A stretch of 26,320 bases of DNA from Caldifarciminota bacterium UBA5631 (GTDB lineage: Bacteria > Hydrothermota > Hydrothermia > UBA1063): positions 1 through 26,320 of the forward strand of contig DIJZ01000012.1 of the NCBI GenBank assembly GCA_002421425.1, in the 5' to 3' direction. Position numbers and translations under genes: made by a program. Each line of letters opens with the position of its first letter. The stretch's first letter is position 1. The notes under the pieces were generated by a model. That model saw only the letters and a program-made list of their open reading frames with translations. It made no database searches and was not told the DNA's origin. Shown here in pieces: positions 1 to 7,356 of this stretch.

Positions 1-25
1 ACCGGTTCGAATCCGGTCGTGGGCT
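1..25 (+). tRNA. tRNA 3' end (partial), possibly tRNA-Thr
   Basis: Only the T arm and the 3' acceptor strand are inside the window. The T stem ACCGG (1-5) pairs perfectly with CCGGT (13-17) around the canonical loop TTCGAAT (6-12). The acceptor strand CGTGGGC (18-24) follows, then a discriminator T (25). The next bases are TTTA, so CCA is not encoded and must be added post-transcriptionally. The implied 5' acceptor strand GCCCACG with discriminator U is compatible with tRNA-Thr, but the anticodon lies outside the window and the identity is a guess. Confidence 0.85.
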
Positions 26-91
26 TTTACCTTATATATTTGAAAAATTGAAAGTTTTCAGATTTTCTCTACTGCACGTGTCAGCAGGAAA

Positions 92-814
92 TTACTCTTC
101 TATGTCGATGTGAATCTTTCCCTTACTGTAGCCTTTCAAAGGGGAAAGAAATCCTTTTACGATATTCACAAACATTTCGTCAAGGAAAGGCATAAGTTCC
201 ACTGGTTTACCATTTATTTTGACTCTACTTTTTGTCCCATAAAGTACTTTACAATCCTTAATGGAGGCTTCATCCCCAAGAATCCGGGTGAGGAGTCCTG
301 TACAGTCATAGCCGCATTTCCCACAGTTAAGCTGGGGAAGGGTGTCGGGGACTCTCTCAAGAATAAGTTCACATAATTCCCCTGTATCTTTCAGGGAGAA
401 GGTCTTTTCATTTCTTCCGGATTTGTGCTCTTCCAGGCTAAAGTATGCAAAAATCAGCGGGTCATCAGGAGCAGGGTCGCTACCAAGGCAATATACCTTT
501 GGAACAGCAAGGCCCATTTCCCCTTCTATGAGCAGAATATTCACTTCGGAGAATTCTTTTATGAATTCACGAGGGTGCAAAGGATATCTGTAGCAGATAA
601 AAGCACTATTTTTTGAAAAACCACCTGTAATGGAAGCCCCAGCCTTTTCCATCTTATAGGTGTCTTTTCCCTCTTTGTCGTACTCAACATTGTGGTGGAA
701 ACTTTTCTTGATTGCACCAACTTTGAGGTTTCTTTCAGTGAGTTCTTTTATAAGGGCTTCTATTAGAGTTGTCTTTCCTGATTTGCTCTTTCCTACGATC
801 TCAATTGCCTTCAT
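92..814 (-). CDS. mobB: MobB-like P-loop GTPase with C-terminal Fe-S domain
   Basis: The 240-residue protein has a MobB-type P-loop (GKSKSGKTT, residues 8-16), the switch-like LLIEGEMG near residue 95, and the downstream charged region usual in MobB. MobB proteins assist attachment of a nucleotide to molybdopterin. Residues 164-188 carry Cys at 164, 167, 172 and 188 (C-x2-C-x4-C-x15-C, starting CGKCGYDC), the pattern of the small 4Fe-4S domain of the PF04060 type. The tail (KINGKPVELMPF) resembles the extension seen in long archaeal-type MobB proteins. It is last in the dnaX operon and its start overlaps the moaB end by 14 bases, so translation is probably coupled. Whether it acts in the MGD pathway or as a related metallocofactor chaperone is uncertain. 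Confidence 0.85.
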   Translation of the reverse strand: MKAIEIVGKSKSGKTTLIEALIKELTERNLKVGAIKKSFHHNVEYDKEGKDTYKMEKAGASITGGFSKNSAFICYRYPLHPREFIKEFSEVNILLIEGEMGLAVPKVYCLGSDPAPDDPLIFAYFSLEEHKSGRNEKTFSLKDTGELCELILERVPDTLPQLNCGKCGYDCTGLLTRILGDEASIKDCKVLYGTKSRVKINGKPVELMPFLDEMFVNIVKGFLSPLKGYSKGKIHIDIEE

Positions 815-1298
815 CGTGAGAACCTTTTATTCCTTTTATTTCCAGCATCAGGTGTGGCAGGAGAGGGAACAATACTGGGAAATTTTCAATAATTGCTTTC
901 GGGTTTCCAGGAAGATTTATAATAAGGGTCCCTCCGGAGGAGCCAACCACAGCCCTTGAAAAGGCTGCTTCAGGTGTCTTTTTTATACCCTCGAGTAGCA
1001 TCAAAAGTTCGAGTCCATAGTACCTTTTTTCAATTACTTTTAAAGTTGCTTCGGGAGTTACGTCCCTTGGTGAAGGTCCTGTTCCACCCGTAGTAATTAT
1101 TAAATCCACATCTGTACTTATCCATTCTCTCAGTGTCTTCTCAATATTATCGACGTTATCCGGAACAAGTCTGTATATGATATCGATCACTTCAAGGTTC
1201 TCCCGGACCAGTTTCATTATGAGAGGCCCACCTTTGTCAATCCTTTCTCCTTTGAAGCCTTTATCGGATATCGTTAATACCCCCACTCGCAGCTTCAT
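801..1298 (-). CDS. moaB: MogA/MoaB family molybdopterin adenylyltransferase
   Basis: The 165-residue single-domain protein matches the MoCF-binding fold: N-terminal RVGVLTISDKG, the family signature TTGGTGPSPRDVTPEA in the middle, and LPGNPKA with a preceding Gly/Ser-rich loop (VVGSSGG) near the C-terminus. MogA/MoaB adenylates molybdopterin before molybdate insertion. Length is normal for MoaB and shorter than E. coli MogA, so the exact name within the family is open. Its ATG shares one base with the recR stop codon (TAATG), and its 3' end overlaps mobB, giving a coupled cofactor pair at the tail of a DNA-metabolism operon. Confidence 0.9.
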   Translation of the reverse strand: MKLRVGVLTISDKGFKGERIDKGGPLIMKLVRENLEVIDIIYRLVPDNVDNIEKTLREWISTDVDLIITTGGTGPSPRDVTPEATLKVIEKRYYGLELLMLLEGIKKTPEAAFSRAVVGSSGGTLIINLPGNPKAIIENFPVLFPLLPHLMLEIKGIKGSHDEGN

Positions 1299-1900
1299 TA
1301 CTTCAATTTTCTCCTTCCGAGGATAGATTCTTTTAGAGTAAAGGGATCCATCAGCGTAATGTCAATTCCTCTGGGTAACCCAATAGCGATTCGTGATATG
1401 GTTACTTCAAGGTCATTCAAGAGATGCAAGATATAGCTTATCGTAGCATCACCTTCCACATCAGGACTAAAAGCCAGAACAATTTCTCTGAAATTCTCCC
1501 TTTTAATCCTATCCCTTAGGTCAAAGATATTCAATTTGTCGGCTGTGATTCCCCGAACAGGGGAGAGCACGCCCCCTGTCACATGATACTTCCAGCCCAG
1601 CCCCTGCACAGATTCCATTATATAAACATCCTCAGGCCGTTCCACCACGCACAATACCCCTGAGTTTCTCCTTTCGTCGGAGCAGATTGGGCAGACCTCT
1701 GTGTCTTCTGAAAAGCCATGGCATATTACGCACAGCTTTATTCTCTCGCTGATTTGCCTTAAAGACTCCATTAGGCCCGTTAACGTATCCCGGTCTTTCA
1801 GGAGGAAATATGCAATTCGGAACCCCGACCTTTCACCAATTCCAGGTAGTTTTTTTAAATTCTCAATTAATTTTTTAAGAGAAGAAGGGACCCAGCTCAT
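1298..1900 (-). CDS. recR: Recombination mediator RecR
   Basis: The 200-residue length and architecture are those of RecR: an N-terminal helix-hairpin-helix (LKKLPGIGERSGFRIAYFLL), a C4 zinc finger (Cys57, 60, 70 and 73), a Toprim domain starting VLCVVERPEDVYIME, and a C-terminal Walker-B-like tail. RecR with RecO/RecF loads RecA at gaps. Its ATG lies 26 bases inside ybaB, as in the widespread dnaX-ybaB-recR arrangement, so translation is coupled. No key residue looks missing. Confidence 0.97.
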   Translation of the reverse strand: MSWVPSSLKKLIENLKKLPGIGERSGFRIAYFLLKDRDTLTGLMESLRQISERIKLCVICHGFSEDTEVCPICSDERRNSGVLCVVERPEDVYIMESVQGLGWKYHVTGGVLSPVRGITADKLNIFDLRDRIKRENFREIVLAFSPDVEGDATISYILHLLNDLEVTISRIAIGLPRGIDITLMDPFTLKESILGRRKLK

Positions 1901-2186
1901 TTACAGGTAAATCCTTCATTAATTCTTGCATTTTTTTCTGCGAAGCATCCTGCATTACCTGAAAAGCCTCGTTCAGGCACGAGATCACCGATTTTTCGAG
2001 TTTTGCTTTGTTGTTTAGCAGTGTGTCGTCAGTTATTGAAAAATTTGTAATCTTGAAAATTCCGTTGATGGAGACCCTTACTCCATCCTTTTCGATGTCC
2101 ATCTGAAGTTTCTGGATCTCCTTCCTGGCTTTTGAAACTGTTGCCTGAAGTTTCTGAGCATCCCTTAGCATCTTAATAAGGTCCAT
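1875..2186 (-). CDS. ybaB: YbaB/EbfC nucleoid-associated protein
   Basis: The 103-residue protein has the YbaB layout: an N-terminal amphipathic helix (MDLIKMLRDAQKLQ), a central beta-sheet (VRVSINGIFKITNFSI), and a C-terminal helix ending in KKMQELMKDL. YbaB/EbfC dimers bind DNA as pincers and are almost always next to recR. Both ends overlap neighbours (14 bases with dnaX, 26 with recR). The assignment rests on both sequence pattern and this conserved order. Confidence 0.93.
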   Translation of the reverse strand: MDLIKMLRDAQKLQATVSKARKEIQKLQMDIEKDGVRVSINGIFKITNFSITDDTLLNNKAKLEKSVISCLNEAFQVMQDASQKKMQELMKDLPVNELGPFFS

Positions 2187-3435
2187 TCTTTACCTCCTTG
2201 AGTTTCAGTTTTTCTTTTGCATAGGCGATAATGTCTTTTGGCGGTGCTTCTTTGTTTCCCATGGATGGTTCTGATGGTGTCTCGGAAATCAGGCTTTCCG
2301 GAGTCGTTCTGACTGCGGTACCGTTTTTGATTGCGGGGCTGCTTGAAGAGTTTATGAAGTTCACTTCGGGTAGAAGCTCAAGTTCTGATTCAATTTTGGA
2401 AAGTCTAAGAAGATGAAAGTCCACAAATATTTTTGGATTTGAAAGGCTTCTAAGGTCAAGTTCTATATCTTTAAGAACCCGCAGCAGGAAGAGGATTTGG
2501 AACTCATTAAATCTTGAAGCAAGTATTGTGAACTCGTTCTTTTCGAGCCCATAGAACGCCTTCAGAAGAGCTTCCGCGGCCCTGACAAAACCCTTCTGAA
2601 AGTCTTCAAGGCTGTATCCTTGCGCTACCACCCTTTCGATGATTTCTACCGTGCCCTTACTGTTCTTGTCAAGAATGGAATTGAAGATTTCCAGATATAT
2701 TTCCTGGGGTAATATCCCTGTTAGCTCTTTTACCTTTTCTAAGGTTATTACTCCCTGGGAGTAAATGTATGCCTGTTCCAGGAGGGATATTGCATCTCTC
2801 AGACCACCAGTAGATGCTTCTGCAATAAGTTCGAGAACCTTATCGGATTCGAAATCCATTGATTCCAGGGTTGCAACTTTTTTGAGCCGCTCCACAATAT
2901 GTTGTTTTTCAAGGGGTCTTAGGTCAAACCTCAGAGTTCTTGATTTAACGGTATCAGGAACTCGATTCGGCTCCGTAGTTGCAAATATGAAAACGACATT
3001 TTTTGGCGGTTCTTCAAGAGTTTTGAGCAGGGCATTGAAAGCTTCCTGGGTTAACATGTGAACTTCGTCAATTATGATTACTTTGTATCTTCCCTTAAGA
3101 GGGGTAAATCTCACGTTTTCCCTTAGTTCTCGAATCTGGTCAATTCCGCGATTGGATGCACCGTCAATCTCGAGGACATCAACATTCCTGGATTCTTCAA
3201 TTTCCAGGCAGTTTTCACATTTTCCGCAGGGATCTGCCGTTACGCCCTTTTCACAATTCAAACCTTTTGCGAAGAGCCTCGCCAGGGTGGTTTTTCCAAT
3301 TCCCCTCGGGCCCGTAAACATGTATGCACTGCCAATATTCATCGTTTTGAGAGCATTTTGAAGGGTAATTACAGCGTGTTTTTGGTTCACTACATCTGAG
3401 AAGGTCTTAGGCCTATACTTTACGGCAAGATTCAT
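2173..3435 (-). CDS. dnaX: DNA polymerase III clamp-loader subunit gamma/tau
   Basis: The N-terminal AAA+ module is complete: Walker A GPRGIGKTT (42-50), a zinc module with Cys61, 70, 73 and 76, Walker B IIDEVHML (about 121-128), and the sensor/arginine-finger segment around residues 165-170. That segment reads SRTLRF where most homologues have SRCQRF. The protein is 420 residues with only a short Ser/Pro/Thr-rich linker and a charged tail after residue 360, so it looks gamma-length and lacks an obvious polymerase-binding tau extension. I saw no long A-run suggesting programmed frameshifting. It is the first gene of the operon. The ATG lies 6 bases after a TATAAT box with no Shine-Dalgarno sequence. 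Confidence 0.96.
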   Translation of the reverse strand: MNLAVKYRPKTFSDVVNQKHAVITLQNALKTMNIGSAYMFTGPRGIGKTTLARLFAKGLNCEKGVTADPCGKCENCLEIEESRNVDVLEIDGASNRGIDQIRELRENVRFTPLKGRYKVIIIDEVHMLTQEAFNALLKTLEEPPKNVVFIFATTEPNRVPDTVKSRTLRFDLRPLEKQHIVERLKKVATLESMDFESDKVLELIAEASTGGLRDAISLLEQAYIYSQGVITLEKVKELTGILPQEIYLEIFNSILDKNSKGTVEIIERVVAQGYSLEDFQKGFVRAAEALLKAFYGLEKNEFTILASRFNEFQILFLLRVLKDIELDLRSLSNPKIFVDFHLLRLSKIESELELLPEVNFINSSSSPAIKNGTAVRTTPESLISETPSEPSMGNKEAPPKDIIAYAKEKLKLKEVKNGPY

Positions 3436-3441
3436 AGGTAA

Positions 3442-3470
3442 ATTATATGCTTACAACATAGAACCTCCAA
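3442..3470 (-). promoter_or_regulatory. dnaX operon promoter, predicted leaderless
   Basis: On the minus strand, TTGGAG (3465-3470), a 17-base spacer and a perfect TATAAT (3442-3447) stand 6 bases before the dnaX ATG. Transcription should begin at or next to the A of the start codon. There is no ribosome site in between. Confidence 0.75.
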
Positions 3471-3471
3471 G

Positions 3472-3500
3472 TGGAAAGAACAGTAAAAAAGTGTTATAAT
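3472..3500 (+). promoter_or_regulatory. Promoter of glycosyltransferase operon, predicted leaderless
   Basis: TGGAAA (3472-3477), a 17-base spacer and TATAAT (3495-3500) stand 6 bases before GTG at 3507. It lies back to back with the dnaX promoter. This box argues against the upstream in-frame GTG at 3471, which would precede the promoter. Confidence 0.7.
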
Positions 3501-3506
3501 TTTTCG

Positions 3507-4562
3507 GTGAGGATTCTGGTAATTGGTGATAATACGTCATTTCACACCCACAGATGGTTAAGCTCTTACAGGGAAGCCGGTTTTGAAGTAAAAGCTGGTG
3601 GATTTGAGGAAGGTGAGGAACTCTGTGAAAAATTCCCGACGAAAGGTAAGGGCAAGCTCAAATACTTCCTTTCAATGCCCGATTTCAGAAAGATTGTTCA
3701 GGATTTTAAACCAGACCTGATTCATGCTCATATGGCAGGTAACTATGGTCTTATTGCTTCTCTTTCAGGTATTCCCTATGTAATCTCCCTGTGGGGGCCT
3801 GACATTATAGAAACGCCCTTCAGATCCGCACTGCACCGGAACACAATAAAGAGGGTACTGCACAGGGCCCTCCTTGTTCATACTGATTCCCATATGGTTA
3901 GCTGGCTTCTGCAGAAGATTTTTGAGATTCCAGCTGAGAAAATCGTAGTATTTCCCTTTGGTGTGTCACAGAACTTTTTGTCCTGGAACATCAAAAAGTC
4001 AGAAAACGGAACGTATCTTGTCACTCACAGAAAGTTAGAGAAGGTCTATGGACACGAAACTATTTTGAGAGCCATAAAGATTCTGAAGGGGAAAGGGATT
4101 GATTTTAAGCTCTTTGTCGCCTCTTTTGGATCGGAGTCCGAGAATCTAAAGAGAATGTGTGAAGACCTTAATATTTCTGATTGTGTAATTTTTACTGGTA
4201 GACTCTCCGAGGAGAACCTGGCTTCATTGCTGGCGCAATCTCACATTTTTATCTCTGCAGCTCTCAGTGACACAACTCCAAACTCGCTTCTGGAGGCTAT
4301 GGCTTTGAACGTATTTCCCATTATCTCAGACCTTCCTGTATATAGAGAGTGGGTAATTGAAAACCTCAACGGGTTCTATTTTGAACCAGGGAATTACGCT
4401 GACCTTGCTTCCAAGATTGAAAAGGCTATTCAAAACAGACAGGTACTGGAGCATGCTGTAAGGCTAAACAGGTTGATTGTTGAAAATCTTGCCGACTGGA
4501 ATAGAAACTTTAAGGAGTTTACAAGGAAAATTTTCAAAATTGTAGAAAGTTTATCTTCCTGA
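3507..4562 (+). CDS. GT4-like glycosyltransferase
   Basis: The 351-residue GT-B enzyme begins with a Rossmann strand (VRILVIGDN) and has an acceptor-side motif DLIHAHMAGNYG and a C-terminal donor-binding half. The segment SDTTPNSLLEAMA corresponds to the E-x7-E region of GT4 enzymes that grips the nucleotide diphosphate. It probably transfers a sugar to a cell-envelope glycan on the cytoplasmic face of the membrane; donor and acceptor cannot be deduced. I chose GTG 3507 because it sits 6 bases behind TATAAT and gives the usual N-terminus directly at the first beta strand. The next glycosyltransferase starts 7 bases after its stop. Confidence 0.88.
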   Translation: MRILVIGDNTSFHTHRWLSSYREAGFEVKAGGFEEGEELCEKFPTKGKGKLKYFLSMPDFRKIVQDFKPDLIHAHMAGNYGLIASLSGIPYVISLWGPDIIETPFRSALHRNTIKRVLHRALLVHTDSHMVSWLLQKIFEIPAEKIVVFPFGVSQNFLSWNIKKSENGTYLVTHRKLEKVYGHETILRAIKILKGKGIDFKLFVASFGSESENLKRMCEDLNISDCVIFTGRLSEENLASLLAQSHIFISAALSDTTPNSLLEAMALNVFPIISDLPVYREWVIENLNGFYFEPGNYADLASKIEKAIQNRQVLEHAVRLNRLIVENLADWNRNFKEFTRKIFKIVESLSS

Positions 4563-4569
4563 TTTTGCG

Positions 4570-5802
4570 ATGAGAATTCTCTTCGTTGCATATTTCTTCC
4601 CTCCCTATGCACATGCTACAGCTGTGGAGCGGACGGTAATGTTAATAAAAGGCTTAGCGGAAATGGGGCACGATATTGGACTTGTCACTGCGAGAAACTA
4701 CACATTTTTCTCAAGGGACTATTCTTTCTTGAAGTATGTTCCGGAGACTTTAAAAATTATTAATCCATCAGCTCTTGAACCTTCAACTTTTTTAGAGAGG
4801 GTTTCAAATTCGGCTGGTTCCGGAAGGGGAGTCCTCCGAAAATTCATATGGCCGGATTCCAGAATATTGTGGCTCATGAATGCCATTCCTGCTGCATATA
4901 GATTTACACAACGTTTTGTCCCCGATGTAATTGTATCTGTGGCTCCGCCGTACACAGATTTGCTTCTCGGTTACTTTTTAAGTAAAAAATTCAAGGTTCC
5001 GCACATTGTGGATCTTTTAGACCCGTGGAGTGATGACCTGTATGAAATGTACAAAATGTGGTGGCAGAAAGAACTTACATCCCAGGCGGAGAAGGAGATC
5101 CTGAAGAATGCAAAAGGTGTTGTTGTTGCAACATATCCGATGAAGTGGAGGCTAATTGAGAAATATTCCTTCTTAAAACCGGAGACGGTGGAAAATATTA
5201 CCTTTGGAATTCGAGAAGACCTTTCGGAGAAAGTTGCGGAAATTAATTATACTGCTCCTTTTACGGTGCTATACCTTGGGACTTTAAGGGGTGGACACAA
5301 GAATCCCGAGGGGTTTGTTGAAGCTTTTGCGGAATTTGCTGCAACACATCCAGAAGTAAGGTTGAGGATTGCGGGGAATATTGATCAAGAAGTTATGAGT
5401 TTTATTGGAAATCGAATTCCAGAGAGTAATGTTCAAATTACAGGATATGTGAAGAATGAAGATATACCTCTTCTCGTTAATGATGCACATATCCTTTGGC
5501 TTTTAATTTCCAGGGCTCCTGGATTTGAGCTGGTAATGCCTGCGAAGACTATATCGTATATGGGTTTCAAGAGGCCCATTCTTGCTACGGTTCCTGAAGG
5601 GTGGACTGCTGAGTTTCTAAGAAAGATGGGAGCAACTGTGGTTGAGTACGAGAACAAGGGGGAGATTTTGAAGGCCCTGGAATCACTCTATGATGAGTAC
5701 AAGTCTCGCGGTCTTCGCGCCCTGAATAATAATATAACGGAGGAATTCAAATATTCCGTCATTACGCAAAAATACGAAAGATTTTTGAAAACCCTTGTGT
5801 AG
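4570..5802 (+). CDS. GT-B glycosyltransferase, GT4-like
   Basis: The 410-residue protein starts MRILFVAYFFPPYAHATAVE, the family-4 opening in which the proline-rich loop precedes the acceptor site. It continues with PDVIVSVAPPYT and VPHIVDLLDPWSD, and a C-terminal Rossmann domain (FTVLYLGTLRGGHKNPEGFVEAF, then a segment around PAKTISYMGFKRPIL). The family fits WbuB-like transferases building surface polysaccharides. The gene follows the previous glycosyltransferase by 7 bases with neither a promoter-like box nor a good Shine-Dalgarno sequence, so it probably relies on coupling. Specificity is unknown. Confidence 0.86.
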   Translation: MRILFVAYFFPPYAHATAVERTVMLIKGLAEMGHDIGLVTARNYTFFSRDYSFLKYVPETLKIINPSALEPSTFLERVSNSAGSGRGVLRKFIWPDSRILWLMNAIPAAYRFTQRFVPDVIVSVAPPYTDLLLGYFLSKKFKVPHIVDLLDPWSDDLYEMYKMWWQKELTSQAEKEILKNAKGVVVATYPMKWRLIEKYSFLKPETVENITFGIREDLSEKVAEINYTAPFTVLYLGTLRGGHKNPEGFVEAFAEFAATHPEVRLRIAGNIDQEVMSFIGNRIPESNVQITGYVKNEDIPLLVNDAHILWLLISRAPGFELVMPAKTISYMGFKRPILATVPEGWTAEFLRKMGATVVEYENKGEILKALESLYDEYKSRGLRALNNNITEEFKYSVITQKYERFLKTLV

Positions 5803-5812
5803 TCTTTAAAAT
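5785..5812 (+). promoter_or_regulatory. Promoter of epimerase gene, predicted leaderless
   Basis: TTGAAA (5785-5790), a 16-base spacer and TAAAAT (5807-5812) end 6 bases before ATG 5819. It lies partly inside the end of the preceding glycosyltransferase gene, so the epimerase may have its own transcript as well as read-through. Confidence 0.6.
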
Positions 5813-5818
5813 TTGCCT

Positions 5819-6784
5819 ATGAGATTCCTTGTTGCTGGTGGATGTGGGTTTATAGGGTCTAATCTTGTTAAGAGGCTGCTTCTCGATGGTCACGAAGTCT
5901 TCGTTGTAGACGACCTTTCCAGAGGGAGTCTTGAAAAGCTCGATGACTATGTTCATCATAAAAATTTGAAATTCTTTAAATTAGATGCTACCGGCCAAGA
6001 AGTCCTGGAAATTCCTGCAAAGTTTGATGTGGTAGTGGACCTTGTGGCTTATAAAATTCCTAGGTATTCCAGCGGACTTAAGACTCTGTTTGTTAACTCC
6101 AGAAGCGCGGAGAACCTCCTCAAAATAGCAACGAGAGATTCTGCAAAGTTTGTAATGGCTTCGACTTCCGATGTTTATGGGAAGTCAACAACTTTCCCCT
6201 ACACCGAGGATGGCGATTTACTCATTGGCCCTTCGACTTCAAGAAGATGGGCGTATGCTGTCTCCAAGATCTTCAACGAGCACATGACTATTGCGTATCA
6301 CGATGAGTATGGGACAAGATACGTAATACTTCGGTTTTTTGGTACTTATGGACCACATCAGTACCTTGACTGGTGGGGCGGACCTGTAGGAGTATTCTTG
6401 AAAAATATACACGAAGGGCTTCCCCTTACAATCCACGGCGATGGCGAGCAAAAGAGGACATTTATGTATATTGATGATCTTGTGGAAGGCATTTTAAGGG
6501 CAGCTGAGTCTCCTTCGGCTGACAATGAAATCATAAATCTGGGGACCTCAGAAGAGATAAGCATCCTCGACCTCGCAAGGCTTATTCATAAACTATCCTA
6601 TCCTGAAAAGGAGCTTAAACTCGAATTTGTACCTTACGAGAGTTTTACGCAGAACTACGAGGACCCGAAGAGGAGATTGGGAGATTTTTCGAAGATGAAA
6701 AAGATTCTTAATTTTGACCCCAGGTTTTCATTGGAAGAAGGACTTTTAAGGTTTATAGATTGGTTTAAAAAGAGGCAGAGATAA
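5819..6784 (+). CDS. NAD-dependent nucleotide-sugar epimerase/dehydratase (extended SDR)
   Basis: The 321-residue protein begins with the dinucleotide-binding motif GGCGFIG (GxxGxxG at residues 7, 10 and 13) and an acidic strand end (VVDDL). It has STSDVYG as the catalytic Ser/Thr region, YAVSK (Tyr146, Lys150) as the catalytic couple, and a substrate segment around GDGEQKRTFMYIDDLVEGI. This is the GalE/UDP-xylose-synthase-like group that converts UDP- or TDP-sugars. The substrate cannot be fixed. Placed after two glycosyltransferases, it likely supplies their activated sugar. A TTG at 5813 is in frame, but ATG 5819 is 6 bases behind a TAAAAT box and begins directly at the first beta strand. 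Confidence 0.9.
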   Translation: MRFLVAGGCGFIGSNLVKRLLLDGHEVFVVDDLSRGSLEKLDDYVHHKNLKFFKLDATGQEVLEIPAKFDVVVDLVAYKIPRYSSGLKTLFVNSRSAENLLKIATRDSAKFVMASTSDVYGKSTTFPYTEDGDLLIGPSTSRRWAYAVSKIFNEHMTIAYHDEYGTRYVILRFFGTYGPHQYLDWWGGPVGVFLKNIHEGLPLTIHGDGEQKRTFMYIDDLVEGILRAAESPSADNEIINLGTSEEISILDLARLIHKLSYPEKELKLEFVPYESFTQNYEDPKRRLGDFSKMKKILNFDPRFSLEEGLLRFIDWFKKRQR

Positions 6785-6789
6785 AAGTT

Positions 6790-6803
6790 ATAGGTTCACC
6801 TAT
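6790..6803. repeat. 14-base perfect palindrome after epimerase stop
   Basis: ATAGGT (6790-6795), two bases TC, then ACCTAT (6798-6803). The loop is too small for a good hairpin and no T-run follows, so a protein-binding site is as likely as a transcript-end structure. Confidence 0.4.
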
Positions 6804-7014
6804 CTTAATCGACTCGCTTATCTTTTTGACCACACGAAACTTACCCGCGAAAGATTTTCCCGGATTTTGAAGGCTTTTTTAAAAATTGATCGCTTATTAG
6901 AGCTTCTTTACCATTTTCCATTATCAGACCCGTAATCAGACCCACTTCCCTACTCTTTAAGAGGGATTGAGAATGAATGAAAACTGGAAGGAAGCAATAG
7001 AAAAATTAAAGTGG

Positions 7015-7045
7015 CCTTAAGGGAAAATGTATTATCCCTTTAAGG
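7015..7045. repeat. Inverted repeat (hairpin) in intergenic region
   Basis: CCTTAAGGGA (7015-7024) pairs with TCCCTTTAAGG (7035-7045) with one bulged T, over a 10-base loop. No U-tract follows (the next bases are AAATGGCC), so this is not a standard intrinsic terminator. It covers the stop of one micro-ORF and the ATG of the next. Confidence 0.5.
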
Positions 7046-7122
7046 AAATGGCCCAGATATTAATCTTAAATCCCTTAACCTCTGCTGGCATCGGTTTGGA
7101 GGAAAGTCAGTTTGAAGATTAA
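7027..7122 (+). CDS. Doubtful 31-codon micro-ORF
   Basis: A 31-residue reading frame starting MYYPFKEMAQ and ending in an acidic tail has a weak purine stretch (AAGGGAAA) just before its ATG. A 15-residue ORF (6973-7020) lies directly upstream in the same frame, so the two could also be one broken gene. It has no Cys and no recognisable family. It could be a second small peptide of the adjacent cassette, a relic or chance. Confidence 0.15.
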   Translation: MYYPFKEMAQILILNPLTSAGIGLEESQFED

Positions 7123-7154
7123 GAAAAGACAATTTAAAAATTCTTTGTTCAGTG

Positions 7155-7178
7155 ATTTTGTGAATGTGCTCACAAAAT
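7155..7178. promoter_or_regulatory. CRP/FNR-like palindromic operator
   Basis: ATTTTGTGA (7155-7163), 6 bases, then TCACAAAAT (7170-7178) make a perfect 9-base inverted repeat. The core TGTGA-N6-TCACA is the classical CRP half-site spacing. It lies about 170 bases upstream of the exporter TATAAT box, far for direct activation. No CRP-family regulator is encoded in the window. Confidence 0.45.
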
Positions 7179-7321
7179 AGCTTTTCTTTGGCAGCAGTAA
7201 AAGAAGAGTCGGAGAATGCAAGGTGCTAAGATTTTTTCACAGTGACTTGCAAAAATTACTATGAAAAAGTTTGTTTGCCCATAAAGCGTAGGATTTATAA
7301 AAGATAGTTGAGAAAATCCTT

Positions 7322-7350
7322 TTGATTCAGAAGGGTTTTGATAATATAAT
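7322..7350 (+). promoter_or_regulatory. Promoter of first ABC exporter, predicted leaderless
   Basis: TTGATT (7322-7327), an exact 17-base spacer and a perfect TATAAT (7345-7350) stand 6 bases before GTG 7357. This is the best promoter match in the window and supports GTG 7357 over the in-frame ATG at 7366. Confidence 0.78.
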
Positions 7351-7356
7351 TTTGCA

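Larger units (their letters stand above)
6785..7321 (+). other. Gene-poor AT-rich interval between glycan module and exporter cassette
   Basis: No convincing long gene is present on either strand. The interval holds a 14-base palindrome just after the epimerase stop, a hairpin at 7015-7045, two 15-31-codon micro-ORFs in one frame (6973-7020 and 7027-7122) separated by a single TAA, and a TGTGA-N6-TCACA operator-like site. A decayed gene is possible. Visually the DNA is more AT-rich than the glycan genes to its left. Confidence 0.6.

Noticed and set aside
41..60. Terminator after the tRNA
   Set aside because: TGAAAA/TTTTCA is a 6-pair AT-only stem with an 8-base loop and no real U-tract; too weak to call.
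3471..3506. Upstream GTG as start of the first glycosyltransferase
   Set aside because: It would lie upstream of a perfect TATAAT that ends 6 bases before the next GTG (3507), and the extra 12 residues precede the first beta strand with no family match.
6923..6943. Direct repeat ATCAGACCC twice, 12 bases apart
   Set aside because: Only two short copies; no array or site-specific context, so not a CRISPR or iteron signal.
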